Source: an uncultured Clostridia bacterium
GTDB taxonomy: Bacteria > Bacillota > Clostridia > Christensenellales > Borkfalkiaceae
Length of the DNA stretch: 9,312 bases
Direction: 5' to 3'
Assembly (NCBI GenBank): GCA_947589335.1
Contig: CANPZH010000055.1
Coordinates: 1 to 9,312, forward strand
Below the pieces are notes generated by a model. It was given only the letters and a program-made list of their open reading frames with translations. It ran no database searches and was not told where the DNA came from. This document shows, one piece after another, positions 1 to 6,096 of the stretch. Every line of letters starts with the position of its first letter. The stretch's first letter is position 1. The position numbers were made by a program, and so were the translations under genes.

Positions 1-2
1 CG

Positions 3-557
3 GCGGTCCTCGGGAACGAGTCGGAGCACACCGTGCTCGCGATGCTCGTCGACAAGGAGGAGATCGGCAGCGAGGGGACGACGGGCATCCAGTGCAAGGT
101 GTACGAAGATCTGATGGAGGAGATCGCCCTGGCGCTCGGCGCCAATTTCCGCAAGGTGCGGGCGAGCTCGAAGTGCCTCTCTTCGGATGTGACCGCGGCG
201 TACGATCCCAACTTTGCGAACGTCTATGAGAAGATGAACGCGGCGATGCTCTCCTGCGGGACGGCAATGTGCAAGTTCACGGGCGCGCGGGGCAAGAGCG
301 GCAGCAACGACGCCAACGCCGAGTTCGTGGGCGAAGTGCGGGGCATGTTTGCAAAAGAGGGCGTCGTCTGGCAGACCGCCGAGCTCGGCAAGGTCGATAT
401 CGGCGGCGGCGGAACGGTCGCGAAGTTCGTCGCCCAGCTCAACATCGACACCGTCGATTTAGGCGTTCCCGTCATCTCCATGCACGCGCCCTACGAGCTG
501 ATCTCGAAGGCCGACCTGTACAGCAATTACAAGGCGTTCCTCGCCTTCATGAGGTAA
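3..557 (+). CDS. M18 family metallo-aminopeptidase, C-terminal part (5' end outside window)
   Basis: This reading frame is open from the first complete codon at base 3 to TAA at 555-557, giving 184 residues of a protein that begins upstream. M18 enzymes (aspartyl aminopeptidase group) are cytosolic di-zinc peptidases that remove N-terminal residues from peptides. Visible family signatures are DKEEIGSEGTTG (bases 51-86; the Glu pair is the catalytic base plus a metal ligand), SSDVTAAYDP, GARGKSGSNDA, GGGGT and VISMHAPYE near the C-terminus, whose His is a metal ligand. Motif identities come from family knowledge; the motifs themselves are read directly. The frame is intact with no sign of decay. 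The N-terminal third, with the first His ligand, is not in the window. A terminator follows 3 nt after the stop, so this is the last gene of its transcript. M18 membership is very likely; substrate preference cannot be read from this fragment. Confidence 0.95.
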   Translation, partial: AVLGNESEHTVLAMLVDKEEIGSEGTTGIQCKVYEDLMEEIALALGANFRKVRASSKCLSSDVTAAYDPNFANVYEKMNAAMLSCGTAMCKFTGARGKSGSNDANAEFVGEVRGMFAKEGVVWQTAELGKVDIGGGGTVAKFVAQLNIDTVDLGVPVISMHAPYELISKADLYSNYKAFLAFMR

Positions 558-560
558 CCG

Positions 561-587
561 AAAAGACCGCGTTTTCGCGGTCTTTTT
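561..587 (+). terminator. Rho-independent terminator of the M18 aminopeptidase gene
   Basis: A perfect 11-bp stem AAAAGACCGCG (561-571) and CGCGGTCTTTT (576-586) encloses a TTTT loop and runs into a T-run at 583-587. It lies directly behind the stop codon at 557. The A-rich 5' arm means it could also work in the opposite direction, although no minus-strand gene ends here. Confidence 0.9.
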
Positions 588-1035
588 CCGTCTCGGAGTA
601 AAGCGCAGCGAAAGGGGAGCCGAAGTATCGCACCATACGTCATTCCGCCCTTCTTAATACGTCATTCTGAGCCGCGCAGAATGCGCGTGTCGAAGAATCG
701 CACCTTATTATAATGCGGTCCATGTTTCGACAAGCTACTTCGTCGCATGCGCTCCTCGTGCCGCCCAAGGAACCATGACAGTAGAATGGCGGGACAAGAT
801 GACGTATTAAGAACGTCATTCCACTTTGCGCTTTTTATACGTCATTCCGAGCCGAAAAGGCACATACAGAGTGCGAATGGATTGTCCGCGAGGAATCTCG
901 ACCTCAGATTCCTCCTCCCTACGCTCGTCGGAATGACGTGGGGTGTCTTGTTGCCCTTTTAGAAAAAGTACCCCAAGCAAAACGAGGGGGAGATTTTTGA
1001 AGTTTCGGCGGCGGGTTCGCCGCCCTTTCTTTTGC
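588..1035. other. Gene-free intergenic stretch with degenerate repeats and hairpins
   Basis: No plausible protein gene is seen on either strand: short open frames here lack ribosome binding sites and have no recognisable protein character. The stretch holds the ACGTCATTC repeat cluster listed separately (621-939). After it come a run with CCCC...GGGG blocks (971-990) and a 7-bp hairpin GGCGGCG-GGTT-CGCCGCC (1007-1024), followed on + by CCTTTCTTTT, which could act as a weak terminator. The composition is less GC-rich than the flanking genes. It looks like mobile or repetitive intergenic filler between the M18 gene and the SRP RNA terminator. Confidence 0.6.
621..939. repeat. Cluster of degenerate interspersed repeats (ACGTCATTC / CGAAG-ATCGCACC units)
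   Basis: GTCATTC preceded by AC occurs directly at 638-645, 660-667, 814-821 and 840-847, three of these inside ATACGTCATTC. It occurs inverted as GAATGACGT at 931-939 and, in part, as ATGACGT at 799-805. The companion unit CGAAGTATCGCACC at 621-634 recurs as CGAAGAATCGCACC at 691-704. The copy starting at 837 reads ATACGTCATTCCGAGC, and its mirror GCTCGTCGGAATGACG ends at 938, so 837-938 is a palindrome-ended unit of about 100 bp with a GAGGAATCTCGACC-like stretch inside. This resembles the intergenic GTCATTC(T/C)GAGC-type repeat seen in many bacterial genomes, which is recall rather than a search. It encodes no protein. Its function is unknown; a MITE-like origin is possible. Confidence 0.6.
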
Positions 1036-1068
1036 AAAAACCCTGCGCCTTCCAAAGAAAGCGCAGGG
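1036..1068 (-). terminator. Rho-independent terminator downstream of the SRP RNA (minus strand)
   Basis: Reading the minus strand, CCCTGCGC (1068-1061) pairs perfectly with GCGCAGGG (1048-1041) across a 12-nt loop and is followed by five T (1040-1036) and GC. It lies 11 nt beyond the T-run that ends the SRP RNA helix, so it may be the main transcription stop with the RNA trimmed back, or a backup stop. Confidence 0.75.
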
Positions 1069-1078
1069 AACGGGTGCG

Positions 1079-1351
1079 AAAAAAACTGTGAGGGCTTTTT
1101 TTGTTACAGCATACCGAAGCGGGAACGCGACAGGTGACTCCGACAAAGCGCCCTCATGGCACACGCACGGCTCCGTTTAGTGCTGCTGTATCCCTACCCT
1201 GACACGGTTCGCGGACGTGCGTTGCATAAGACCTTGTGATCAACATTCCTTATCGCGCGCAGCCTTCCATATACTGCACCGAGAAAAGCGTTCGGCTCTG
1301 CTATGGCGGATTGCAGATACAGGGCACCGCCGACTCCCCGCCTATCACAGC
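1079..1351 (-). ncRNA. ffs: Signal recognition particle RNA, long bacterial form with Alu domain (4.5S/6S-like)
   Basis: This is the RNA scaffold of the signal recognition particle, which with the GTPase Ffh directs ribosomes making membrane and secreted proteins to FtsY. Reading the minus strand from 1351, the Alu-domain 5' part contains GGCGGGGAG (1342-1334), then GGTGCCCTGT with CTGCAATCC (1328-1308), the classic long-form signature. The domain IV core is GTCAGG-GTAGGGATAC-AGCAGC (1203-1182), where GTA and TAC pair around a GGGA tetraloop; the Ffh-binding CAGG and AGCAG strands are intact. The ends close on themselves: CTGTGA (1350-1345) pairs with TCACAG (1091-1086), which runs directly into seven T (1085-1079). 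The length of about 270 nt matches the Bacillus scRNA. One oddity is that the Alu UGUNR motif reads UGUAU rather than the usual UGUAA. The ends are inferred from promoter and T-run and are not exact. Confidence 0.93.
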
Positions 1352-1357
1352 AATATC

Positions 1358-1386
1358 AGTATACCCCAATGCGGGTTTTTTTGCAA
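1358..1386 (-). promoter_or_regulatory. Sigma-A promoter of the SRP RNA gene
   Basis: On the minus strand TTGCAA (1386-1381), a 17-nt spacer and TATACT (1363-1358) precede the predicted first base G at about 1351, six bases after the -10 box. The start fits the first paired base of the RNA's closing helix, so promoter and structure support each other. Confidence 0.85.
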
Positions 1387-1400
1387 GCGATTCCGCCCAT

Positions 1401-1434
1401 CCTTTCGGGAAATCGCGGAATTTCCTCCGAAAGG
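1401..1434. repeat. Long dyad between the divergent SRP RNA and ABC operon promoters
   Basis: CCTTTCGG (1401-1408) and CCGAAAGG (1427-1434) are perfect inverted repeats. Inside them GAAAT (1409-1413) pairs with ATTTC (1420-1424), leaving a 2-nt bulge and a CGCGGA loop, so the whole is a 13-bp interrupted stem. It sits upstream of both -35 boxes (SRP RNA at 1386-1381, ABC operon at 1449). Neither local promoter would transcribe it, so a role as a DNA operator or a remnant element is more likely than a terminator. Function is not established. Confidence 0.5.
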
Positions 1435-1448
1435 TCATGCGCGTTTGC

Positions 1449-1477
1449 TTGTCACCCGTCTGAAAAAGTGATAGAAT
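1449..1477 (+). promoter_or_regulatory. Sigma-A promoter of the ABC exporter-Mrp operon
   Basis: TTGTCA (1449-1454), a 17-nt spacer and TAGAAT (1472-1477) form a near-consensus promoter, with a start expected around 1483-1485. This gives a leader of only about 23 nt that contains the ribosome binding site AAAGGAGG (1494-1501), 5 nt before the ATG at 1507. There is no room for a riboswitch or attenuator. Confidence 0.8.
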
Positions 1478-1506
1478 AAGGTCGAAATCGGGGAAAGGAG
1501 GAATGT

Positions 1507-3324
1507 ATGGGGACGATCCGTTTCGGGATGCGGTATTGGAAGAGATATCTTCCGCTCTCTCTGCTCGCGAAGCTCTTCTCGCTGATCGCGATGCTCTGCG
1601 ATACCCTCATCCCGCTCCTCTCCGCGGGGATCATCGACTATCTCATCTCCTACGATCCCGCTTCCCCGCCCGCAAAGGACGTGCTCGACTTTCTGTTCAC
1701 CGGCAGCCTCGGCGCCCCGGGGACGATGGAGCTCTTCGGGAACATCGCCCTCATCTTCGCGGGCGTCGTCCTCGTACGCATCTTCACGATCTACATCAAG
1801 AACGTCACCTTCCAGTGGTGCGGGCTCCGCATGGAGTGCGACCTTCGGGAGAGGACGTACGCCAAACTCCTCGAGCTCGACGGCGAGACGCTCTCCCGCT
1901 ACAACATGGGGGAGCTGCTCACGACGATGAACCGCGATACGATCATCTTCAAGGAGCTCTACGGGCGGATCAGCATGAACATCTTCGATTCGCTCTTCAT
2001 GATCGCGGCGGCGGTCCTCATGCTCACGATCCTCGACTACCGTTTTCTCTTTGTCCCTCTCGCGATCGCGCCCTTCTATACCGTTGCGCTCGTGCGCTAT
2101 CTGAAGAAGTCCCGCCGTCTCTTCCGCGCCATCCGCGAGAGCTACTCCTCGCTCAACCTCACCGTGCAGGAAAACATCGACGCCGTGCGCATCGTCCGCT
2201 CCTTTGCGGGGGAGGAGACGGAGCTGGACAAGTTCGACGGCCGCAACCGCGAGATCTACGACCACAGCGTGGCGGAAGTCCGTCTGATGGCGAAATACAA
2301 CAGCATCTTCGAGGGATTCAAACAGATCGGCTATGTCGGGACGGTCATCATCGCCGTCCTGCTCACGCTGAGCAATCCCGCGCTCGGCGTACTCACCGCC
2401 GCCACGACCTACGTCACCCGCCTCATCTCCCACATCACCCAGCTCTCCCGCTCCTTTTTCATGATGCAGAACCAGCTCATCTCGGGCGGGCGGCTCAGGC
2501 GCTTCCTCACCGAGGAGGGCGCCGTTCCGGATTGTCCCTCCGCGCTCGTCGCCTCCGGGCGGCCGCACATCGAACTCAAAGACGTCAGCCTCTCCATCGG
2601 GGAGAAGCAGATCTTAAAGCACATCTCCCTCGATCTCCCTTACGGCAAGAAAGTGGGGGTCATGGGCGGCACGGGGAGCGGCAAATCCGCACTCTTAAAG
2701 TGCCTCTCCCGCATCTTCGACGTGACCTCGGGCGCGATCCTGATCGACGGGACGGACGTGCGCGATTATCCCCTCGAGGAGGTCCGCTCGGAGTATGCCT
2801 ACGTCTTCCAGGACGTCTTCCTGTTCTCCAACACGGTGGACGCGAACATCGCCTTTGCAAAGCCCGACTGCGACGCGGAGACGGTCAGAGACGCCGCCGC
2901 GGTCGCGCAGGCAGCGCCCTTCATCGAACATCTGAACGAGGGGTATGAGACGATCGTCGGCGAGCGCGGCATCGGGCTCTCGGGCGGGCAGAAGCAGCGG
3001 GTCTCGATCGCGCGCGCCCTCGTGAAGGGAGCTCCCGTCCTCATTCTCGACGACGCCTCCTCCGCCCTCGATATGGCGACGGAGAAGCGGGTGCTCGCGG
3101 CGCTGAAGGAGCGCTGTCCCGAAAAGACGGTGCTCATCTCCGCGCACCGCGTCTCCTCCGTCATGGACTGCGACGAGATCCTCTACCTCCGGGACGGGGA
3201 GATCGCCGAACGGGGGACGCCGCGGGAGCTCATTGACCTCGGCGGGGCGTTTGCCGCGATCTGGCGGCTTCAGACGAGCGACGGCCAGCTCGACGATTCC
3301 TCTTACGGGAAGGGGGAACTGTGA
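1507..3324 (+). CDS. ABC exporter half-transporter (TMD-NBD), subunit with degenerate ATP site
   Basis: This 605-residue protein has the full length of a type IV half-exporter: a six-helix membrane domain (about residues 15-325) and a C-terminal ATPase domain (about 355-590). Seen motifs are Walker A GGTGSGKS (387-394), the Q-loop in YVFQDVF, signature LSGGQKQR (491-498), Walker B VLILDD (D515, D516) and switch His547 in SAHR. Two positions are unusual: the catalytic Glu after Walker B is Asp516 (DDASSALD), and the A-loop aromatic is missing (VSLSI, with Ile at the expected Tyr364 position). In heterodimeric exporters such as BmrCD, LmrCD and TM287/288, a Glu-to-Asp change marks the subunit whose Walker motifs build the non-hydrolysing site. 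The start is ATG 1507 behind AAAGGAGG. The stop TGA shares its last base with the next ATG (TGATG), so translation of the partner is probably coupled. Substrate is unknown; drug, lipid or peptide export are all possible. Confidence 0.93.
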   Translation: MGTIRFGMRYWKRYLPLSLLAKLFSLIAMLCDTLIPLLSAGIIDYLISYDPASPPAKDVLDFLFTGSLGAPGTMELFGNIALIFAGVVLVRIFTIYIKNVTFQWCGLRMECDLRERTYAKLLELDGETLSRYNMGELLTTMNRDTIIFKELYGRISMNIFDSLFMIAAAVLMLTILDYRFLFVPLAIAPFYTVALVRYLKKSRRLFRAIRESYSSLNLTVQENIDAVRIVRSFAGEETELDKFDGRNREIYDHSVAEVRLMAKYNSIFEGFKQIGYVGTVIIAVLLTLSNPALGVLTAATTYVTRLISHITQLSRSFFMMQNQLISGGRLRRFLTEEGAVPDCPSALVASGRPHIELKDVSLSIGEKQILKHISLDLPYGKKVGVMGGTGSGKSALLKCLSRIFDVTSGAILIDGTDVRDYPLEEVRSEYAYVFQDVFLFSNTVDANIAFAKPDCDAETVRDAAAVAQAAPFIEHLNEGYETIVGERGIGLSGGQKQRVSIARALVKGAPVLILDDASSALDMATEKRVLAALKERCPEKTVLISAHRVSSVMDCDEILYLRDGEIAERGTPRELIDLGGAFAAIWRLQTSDGQLDDSSYGKGEL

Positions 3325-5156
3325 TGAAGCGCAATACCTACTTCATGGACGAGATCGTCGGAGAGGACAAGGTCGACATCAAACATCTGAAGAGGATCCT
3401 TGCCCGTCTTCTGCCCAAGAAAAAGGTCTTTCTGCTCGCGATGCTCCTGCTCGCCGCGTCCTCCGTCGTCGCGCTGATGGCGCCCGTGCTGCTCGATCTG
3501 ATCGTGAACGAGGTCCTGCCTCTGAGCGGGGACGAGCGGACGAGACAGCTCGTCTTCTATCTCATTGCCCTCGGCGTCGTCGGCGCCCTCACGGCGGTGC
3601 TGCCCTATTTCCACAGGGTTATCATGGGAACGCTCGGCAACGGGATCATCGCCGACCTGAGGCGGGAGATCTTCGAACATCTCCAGGAGCTGCCCTTCGA
3701 ATACTACGACGCCCGTCCCGCGGGGAAGATCTCCATCCGCGTCACCGAATACATCAACGAGCTCTCCGATTTCTTCACGGACTATCTGCTCAACTTCCTC
3801 ATCGACATTCTCAAGCTGCTCGTCGCCACGGTGTTCATGCTCGTGCTGAGCCCCGTTCTGACTGCGGTCGTCTATGCCGCCGTGATCCCGCTCATCGTCT
3901 GCATCTTCCTCGTCAAGAAGCAGGTGAGAAGGCTCTTCCGCAAACACCGCGCCAAGAACTCCAACCGCAACGCCTTCATCGTCGAGTCGATCATGGGGGA
4001 GAAGGTCATCAAGAACTACAACCGCACGGCGTTCAACCGCAGCGTCTATCGCGATCTGCAGGAGGACAGCGCAAAAACGTGGATGCAGATCGTCCGCCGC
4101 AACGAGCTCAACACGCCCATCTCCGAATTTTTCTGGAATGCGGGGATCCTCGGCATGTATGCCGTCGCGCTCACCCTCATCCTCGGGGGCACCTCCGTGC
4201 TCGCGGGCACCGTCATCGCCTTTCTGAGCTACATCAACCTCTGCTCCGAGCCCCTCTTGCAACTCGGCGCGGTGCTGCAGCAGCTCTCGCAGGTCTCGGC
4301 GAACCTCGAGCGGGTCTTCGAGACGATCGACGCCCCCGTGACGATCCGCGACAGCGAGCATGCGGAGACGCTCGAGGGGATCGAAGGGCGGGTGGATTAC
4401 CGCGACGTCACTTTCGGCTACGAGGAGGGGATCCCCGTCCTCGAGCACTTCGACCTCCATGTGGAGGCGGGGGAGAAGATCGCCCTCGTCGGTCCCACGG
4501 GCGCGGGCAAGACGACCGTCGTCAACCTGCTCACCCGCTTTTACGACGTGCAGGAGGGGAGCGTCTGCGTCGACGGAAAGGACGTGCGCGGCGTCACGCT
4601 GCACTCTCTGAGAAAGGAGATCGGCGTGCTGATGCAGGAACCCTTCCTCTTCAAGGGGACCATTCTCGACAACATCCGCTACGGCACCCCCGAGGCGACG
4701 GACGAGGAGTGCATCGCCGCGGCGGAGGCGATCTACGCCGACCGCGTCGCCAAACGCTTCCAAAACGGCTACCTTGCCATGCTCGACGAGCGGGGAGAGG
4801 GGCTCTCCGCGGGGGAGAAACAGCTCCTGTCCTTTGCGAGGATCGTCCTGAAAAACCCCCGAATCGTCGTGCTCGACGAGGCGACGAGCTCCATCGACTC
4901 GGAGACCGAATTGCTCATCCAAGGCGCGCTCGACCGCATTCTCGCGGGCAAGACGGCGTTCATCGTGGCGCACAGGCTCTCCACCATCCGCAAGGCGGAC
5001 AGGATCCTCTTCATCGCGGACAGGGGGATCGCCGAGCAGGGCTCCCACGAGGAGCTGATGGCGCTGAAGGGCAGATATTATGCGCTGAATATGAGAAATG
5101 CAGCTCCTTCCGCGGAAAAAACGCCGCAGGAAGGGCAAGATAAGAAGGAGAGATGA
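3324..5156 (+). CDS. ABC exporter half-transporter (TMD-NBD), partner subunit with catalytic Walker B
   Basis: This is the second half-exporter, 610 residues counted from ATG 3324, with membrane helices in about residues 30-320 and the ATPase domain from about 355. Seen motifs are A-loop Tyr366 (VTFGY), Walker A GPTGAGKT (390-397), the Q-loop in VLMQEPF, Walker B VVLDE (D518, catalytic Glu519), ATSSID and switch His550 in VAHR. The signature is LSAGEKQ (494-500) rather than LSGGQ, which is the complementary defect expected in a heterodimer: this weak signature faces the degenerate Walker site of the upstream subunit, while its own intact Walker site faces the consensus LSGGQ. The start is ATG 3324, overlapping the previous stop by one base and 7 nt after AAGGGGG; GTG 3321, one codon upstream, is the alternative. 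The last 20 residues or so are polar and charged. The Mrp gene follows 3 nt after its stop. Confidence 0.93.
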   Translation: MKRNTYFMDEIVGEDKVDIKHLKRILARLLPKKKVFLLAMLLLAASSVVALMAPVLLDLIVNEVLPLSGDERTRQLVFYLIALGVVGALTAVLPYFHRVIMGTLGNGIIADLRREIFEHLQELPFEYYDARPAGKISIRVTEYINELSDFFTDYLLNFLIDILKLLVATVFMLVLSPVLTAVVYAAVIPLIVCIFLVKKQVRRLFRKHRAKNSNRNAFIVESIMGEKVIKNYNRTAFNRSVYRDLQEDSAKTWMQIVRRNELNTPISEFFWNAGILGMYAVALTLILGGTSVLAGTVIAFLSYINLCSEPLLQLGAVLQQLSQVSANLERVFETIDAPVTIRDSEHAETLEGIEGRVDYRDVTFGYEEGIPVLEHFDLHVEAGEKIALVGPTGAGKTTVVNLLTRFYDVQEGSVCVDGKDVRGVTLHSLRKEIGVLMQEPFLFKGTILDNIRYGTPEATDEECIAAAEAIYADRVAKRFQNGYLAMLDERGEGLSAGEKQLLSFARIVLKNPRIVVLDEATSSIDSETELLIQGALDRILAGKTAFIVAHRLSTIRKADRILFIADRGIAEQGSHEELMALKGRYYALNMRNAAPSAEKTPQEGQDKKER

Positions 5157-5159
5157 ACC

Positions 5160-6005
5160 ATGGCAGACTGTACGCATGACTGTTCGGCCTGCAGCGCGAG
5201 CTGCGGGTCGCGGAACCGGGAATCTTTGATCAAGCCGCTCGGGAAGGGCTCGCGCGTGAAGCGCGTGATCGCCGTCGCGAGCGGGAAGGGGGGCGTGGGC
5301 AAGTCCCTCGTCTCCTCCCTCCTTGCCGTCCGTGCGCAGGCGCGGGGATACCGCACCGCCATTCTCGACGCCGACATCACGGGCCCCTCCATCCCCAAGC
5401 TCTTCGGCGTGCACGAGCGGGCAACGGGCACGGAGGGGGAGATCCTCCCCGTCGTCACGAAGAGCGGCATCAAGCTCATGTCGATGAACTGTCTCCTCGA
5501 GAACGAGGAAGACCCCGTCGTCTGGCGGGGATCTCTCATCGCGGGCGCATGCGTGCAGTTCTGGACGGACGTCGTCTGGGGGGAGACGGACATCATGTTC
5601 ATCGACATGCCTCCCGGAACGGGGGACGTGCCCCTGTCCGTCTTCCAGAGCATTCCGCTCTCGGGCATCGTCGTCGTCACGACGCCGCAGGATCTCGTCG
5701 GCATGATCGTTTCGAAGGCCGTCGGCATGGCGAATCTCATGAACGTGCCCATTCTCGGGCTCGCGGAGAACATGAGCTATCTCACCTGTCCGGACTGCGG
5801 CAAGCAGATCCCGCTCTTCGGGGAGAGCAGGGCGGAGGAACTCGCCGCGAGGTACAAGATCCCCGCGTTCGCGCGGATTCCGCTCGAGCCCGGGATCGCG
5901 ATGCTCGCAGACAGCGGGCGCATCGGCGAGGCGGATACCGATCCGCTCGCGGAGATCTTCCGGCAGATCGAGACGTCGCGGGAGATCCGCGCCTCCGGGA
6001 AATAA
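5160..6005 (+). CDS. Mrp/NBP35-family Fe-S cluster carrier P-loop ATPase (ApbC-like)
   Basis: This 281-residue cytosolic protein belongs to the MinD/Mrp deviant Walker A group, whose members bind a bridging 4Fe-4S cluster as dimers and pass clusters to apo-proteins. Seen are the P-loop GKGGVGKS (42-49), LDADITGPSIPKLFG (switch I region), FIDMPPGTGD (Walker B/switch II region, about 148-156), TTPQDLV, and the C-terminal CPDC (Cys210, Cys213), which supplies the bridging cluster ligands. The N-terminus lacks the DUF59/MIP18 domain found in many bacterial Mrp proteins and instead carries Cys4, Cys8, Cys11 and Cys15 (C-x3-C-x2-C-x3-C). This recalls the N-terminal cluster site of eukaryotic Nbp35, though with different spacing. 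AAGGAG (5145-5150) lies 9 nt before ATG 5160 and within the end of the ABC gene, so it is third in the operon. A functional link to the exporter is not evident. Confidence 0.93.
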   Translation: MADCTHDCSACSASCGSRNRESLIKPLGKGSRVKRVIAVASGKGGVGKSLVSSLLAVRAQARGYRTAILDADITGPSIPKLFGVHERATGTEGEILPVVTKSGIKLMSMNCLLENEEDPVVWRGSLIAGACVQFWTDVVWGETDIMFIDMPPGTGDVPLSVFQSIPLSGIVVVTTPQDLVGMIVSKAVGMANLMNVPILGLAENMSYLTCPDCGKQIPLFGESRAEELAARYKIPAFARIPLEPGIAMLADSGRIGEADTDPLAEIFRQIETSREIRASGK

Positions 6006-6010
6006 AAAGC

Positions 6011-6042
6011 GTGCGGCGCGGACCGATAGGTCCGCGCCGCAC
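6011..6042. terminator. Very stable 14-bp hairpin behind the Mrp gene
   Basis: GTGCGGCGCGGACC (6011-6024) and GGTCCGCGCCGCAC (6029-6042) pair perfectly around GATA, 5 nt after the Mrp stop. On + no T-run follows, so it may mainly protect the 3' end of the operon mRNA. On the minus strand it is followed by GCTTTTTATT, so it can act as a second terminator for the converging DUF1508 gene. Confidence 0.75.
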
Positions 6043-6059
6043 AAGGATCATATATGCCG

Positions 6060-6091
6060 AAAAAACAGCCCTGCAAGACGCAGGGCTGTTT
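6060..6091 (-). terminator. Rho-independent terminator of the DUF1508 stalk-protein gene, probably bidirectional
   Basis: A perfect 12-bp stem, AAACAGCCCTGC (6063-6074) with GCAGGGCTGTTT (6080-6091) and a 5-nt loop, begins 5 nt beyond the minus-strand stop codon. On that strand it runs into six T (6065-6060). On + only TTT follows, so it would be a weaker stop for the Mrp operon. Confidence 0.88.
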
Positions 6092-6096
6092 GCTAC

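Noticed and set aside
971..990. CCCC...GGGGG block as a minus-strand terminator
   Set aside because: Only four to five base pairs form and the middle does not pair; the better terminator is at 1036-1068.
747..1164. Several short open frames on both strands (60-80 codons) between the M18 gene and the SRP RNA
   Set aside because: They lack ribosome binding sites, overlap repeats, hairpins and the SRP RNA, and have no coherent protein composition.
1217..1471. Short plus-strand open frames over the SRP RNA region
   Set aside because: They run antisense to the structured RNA and its promoter, with no start context.
1478..1506. Riboswitch or attenuator in the leader of the ABC operon
   Set aside because: The predicted leader is only about 23 nt and is filled by the ribosome binding site.
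3303..6044. Very long open frame on the minus strand opposite the ABC and Mrp genes (about 900 codons)
   Set aside because: It is a GC-rich shadow: its composition is Arg/Asp/His/Glu-heavy without domains, while the plus strand holds unmistakable family motifs throughout. Similar antisense frames at 1435-2568 and 8156-9271 are rejected for the same reason.
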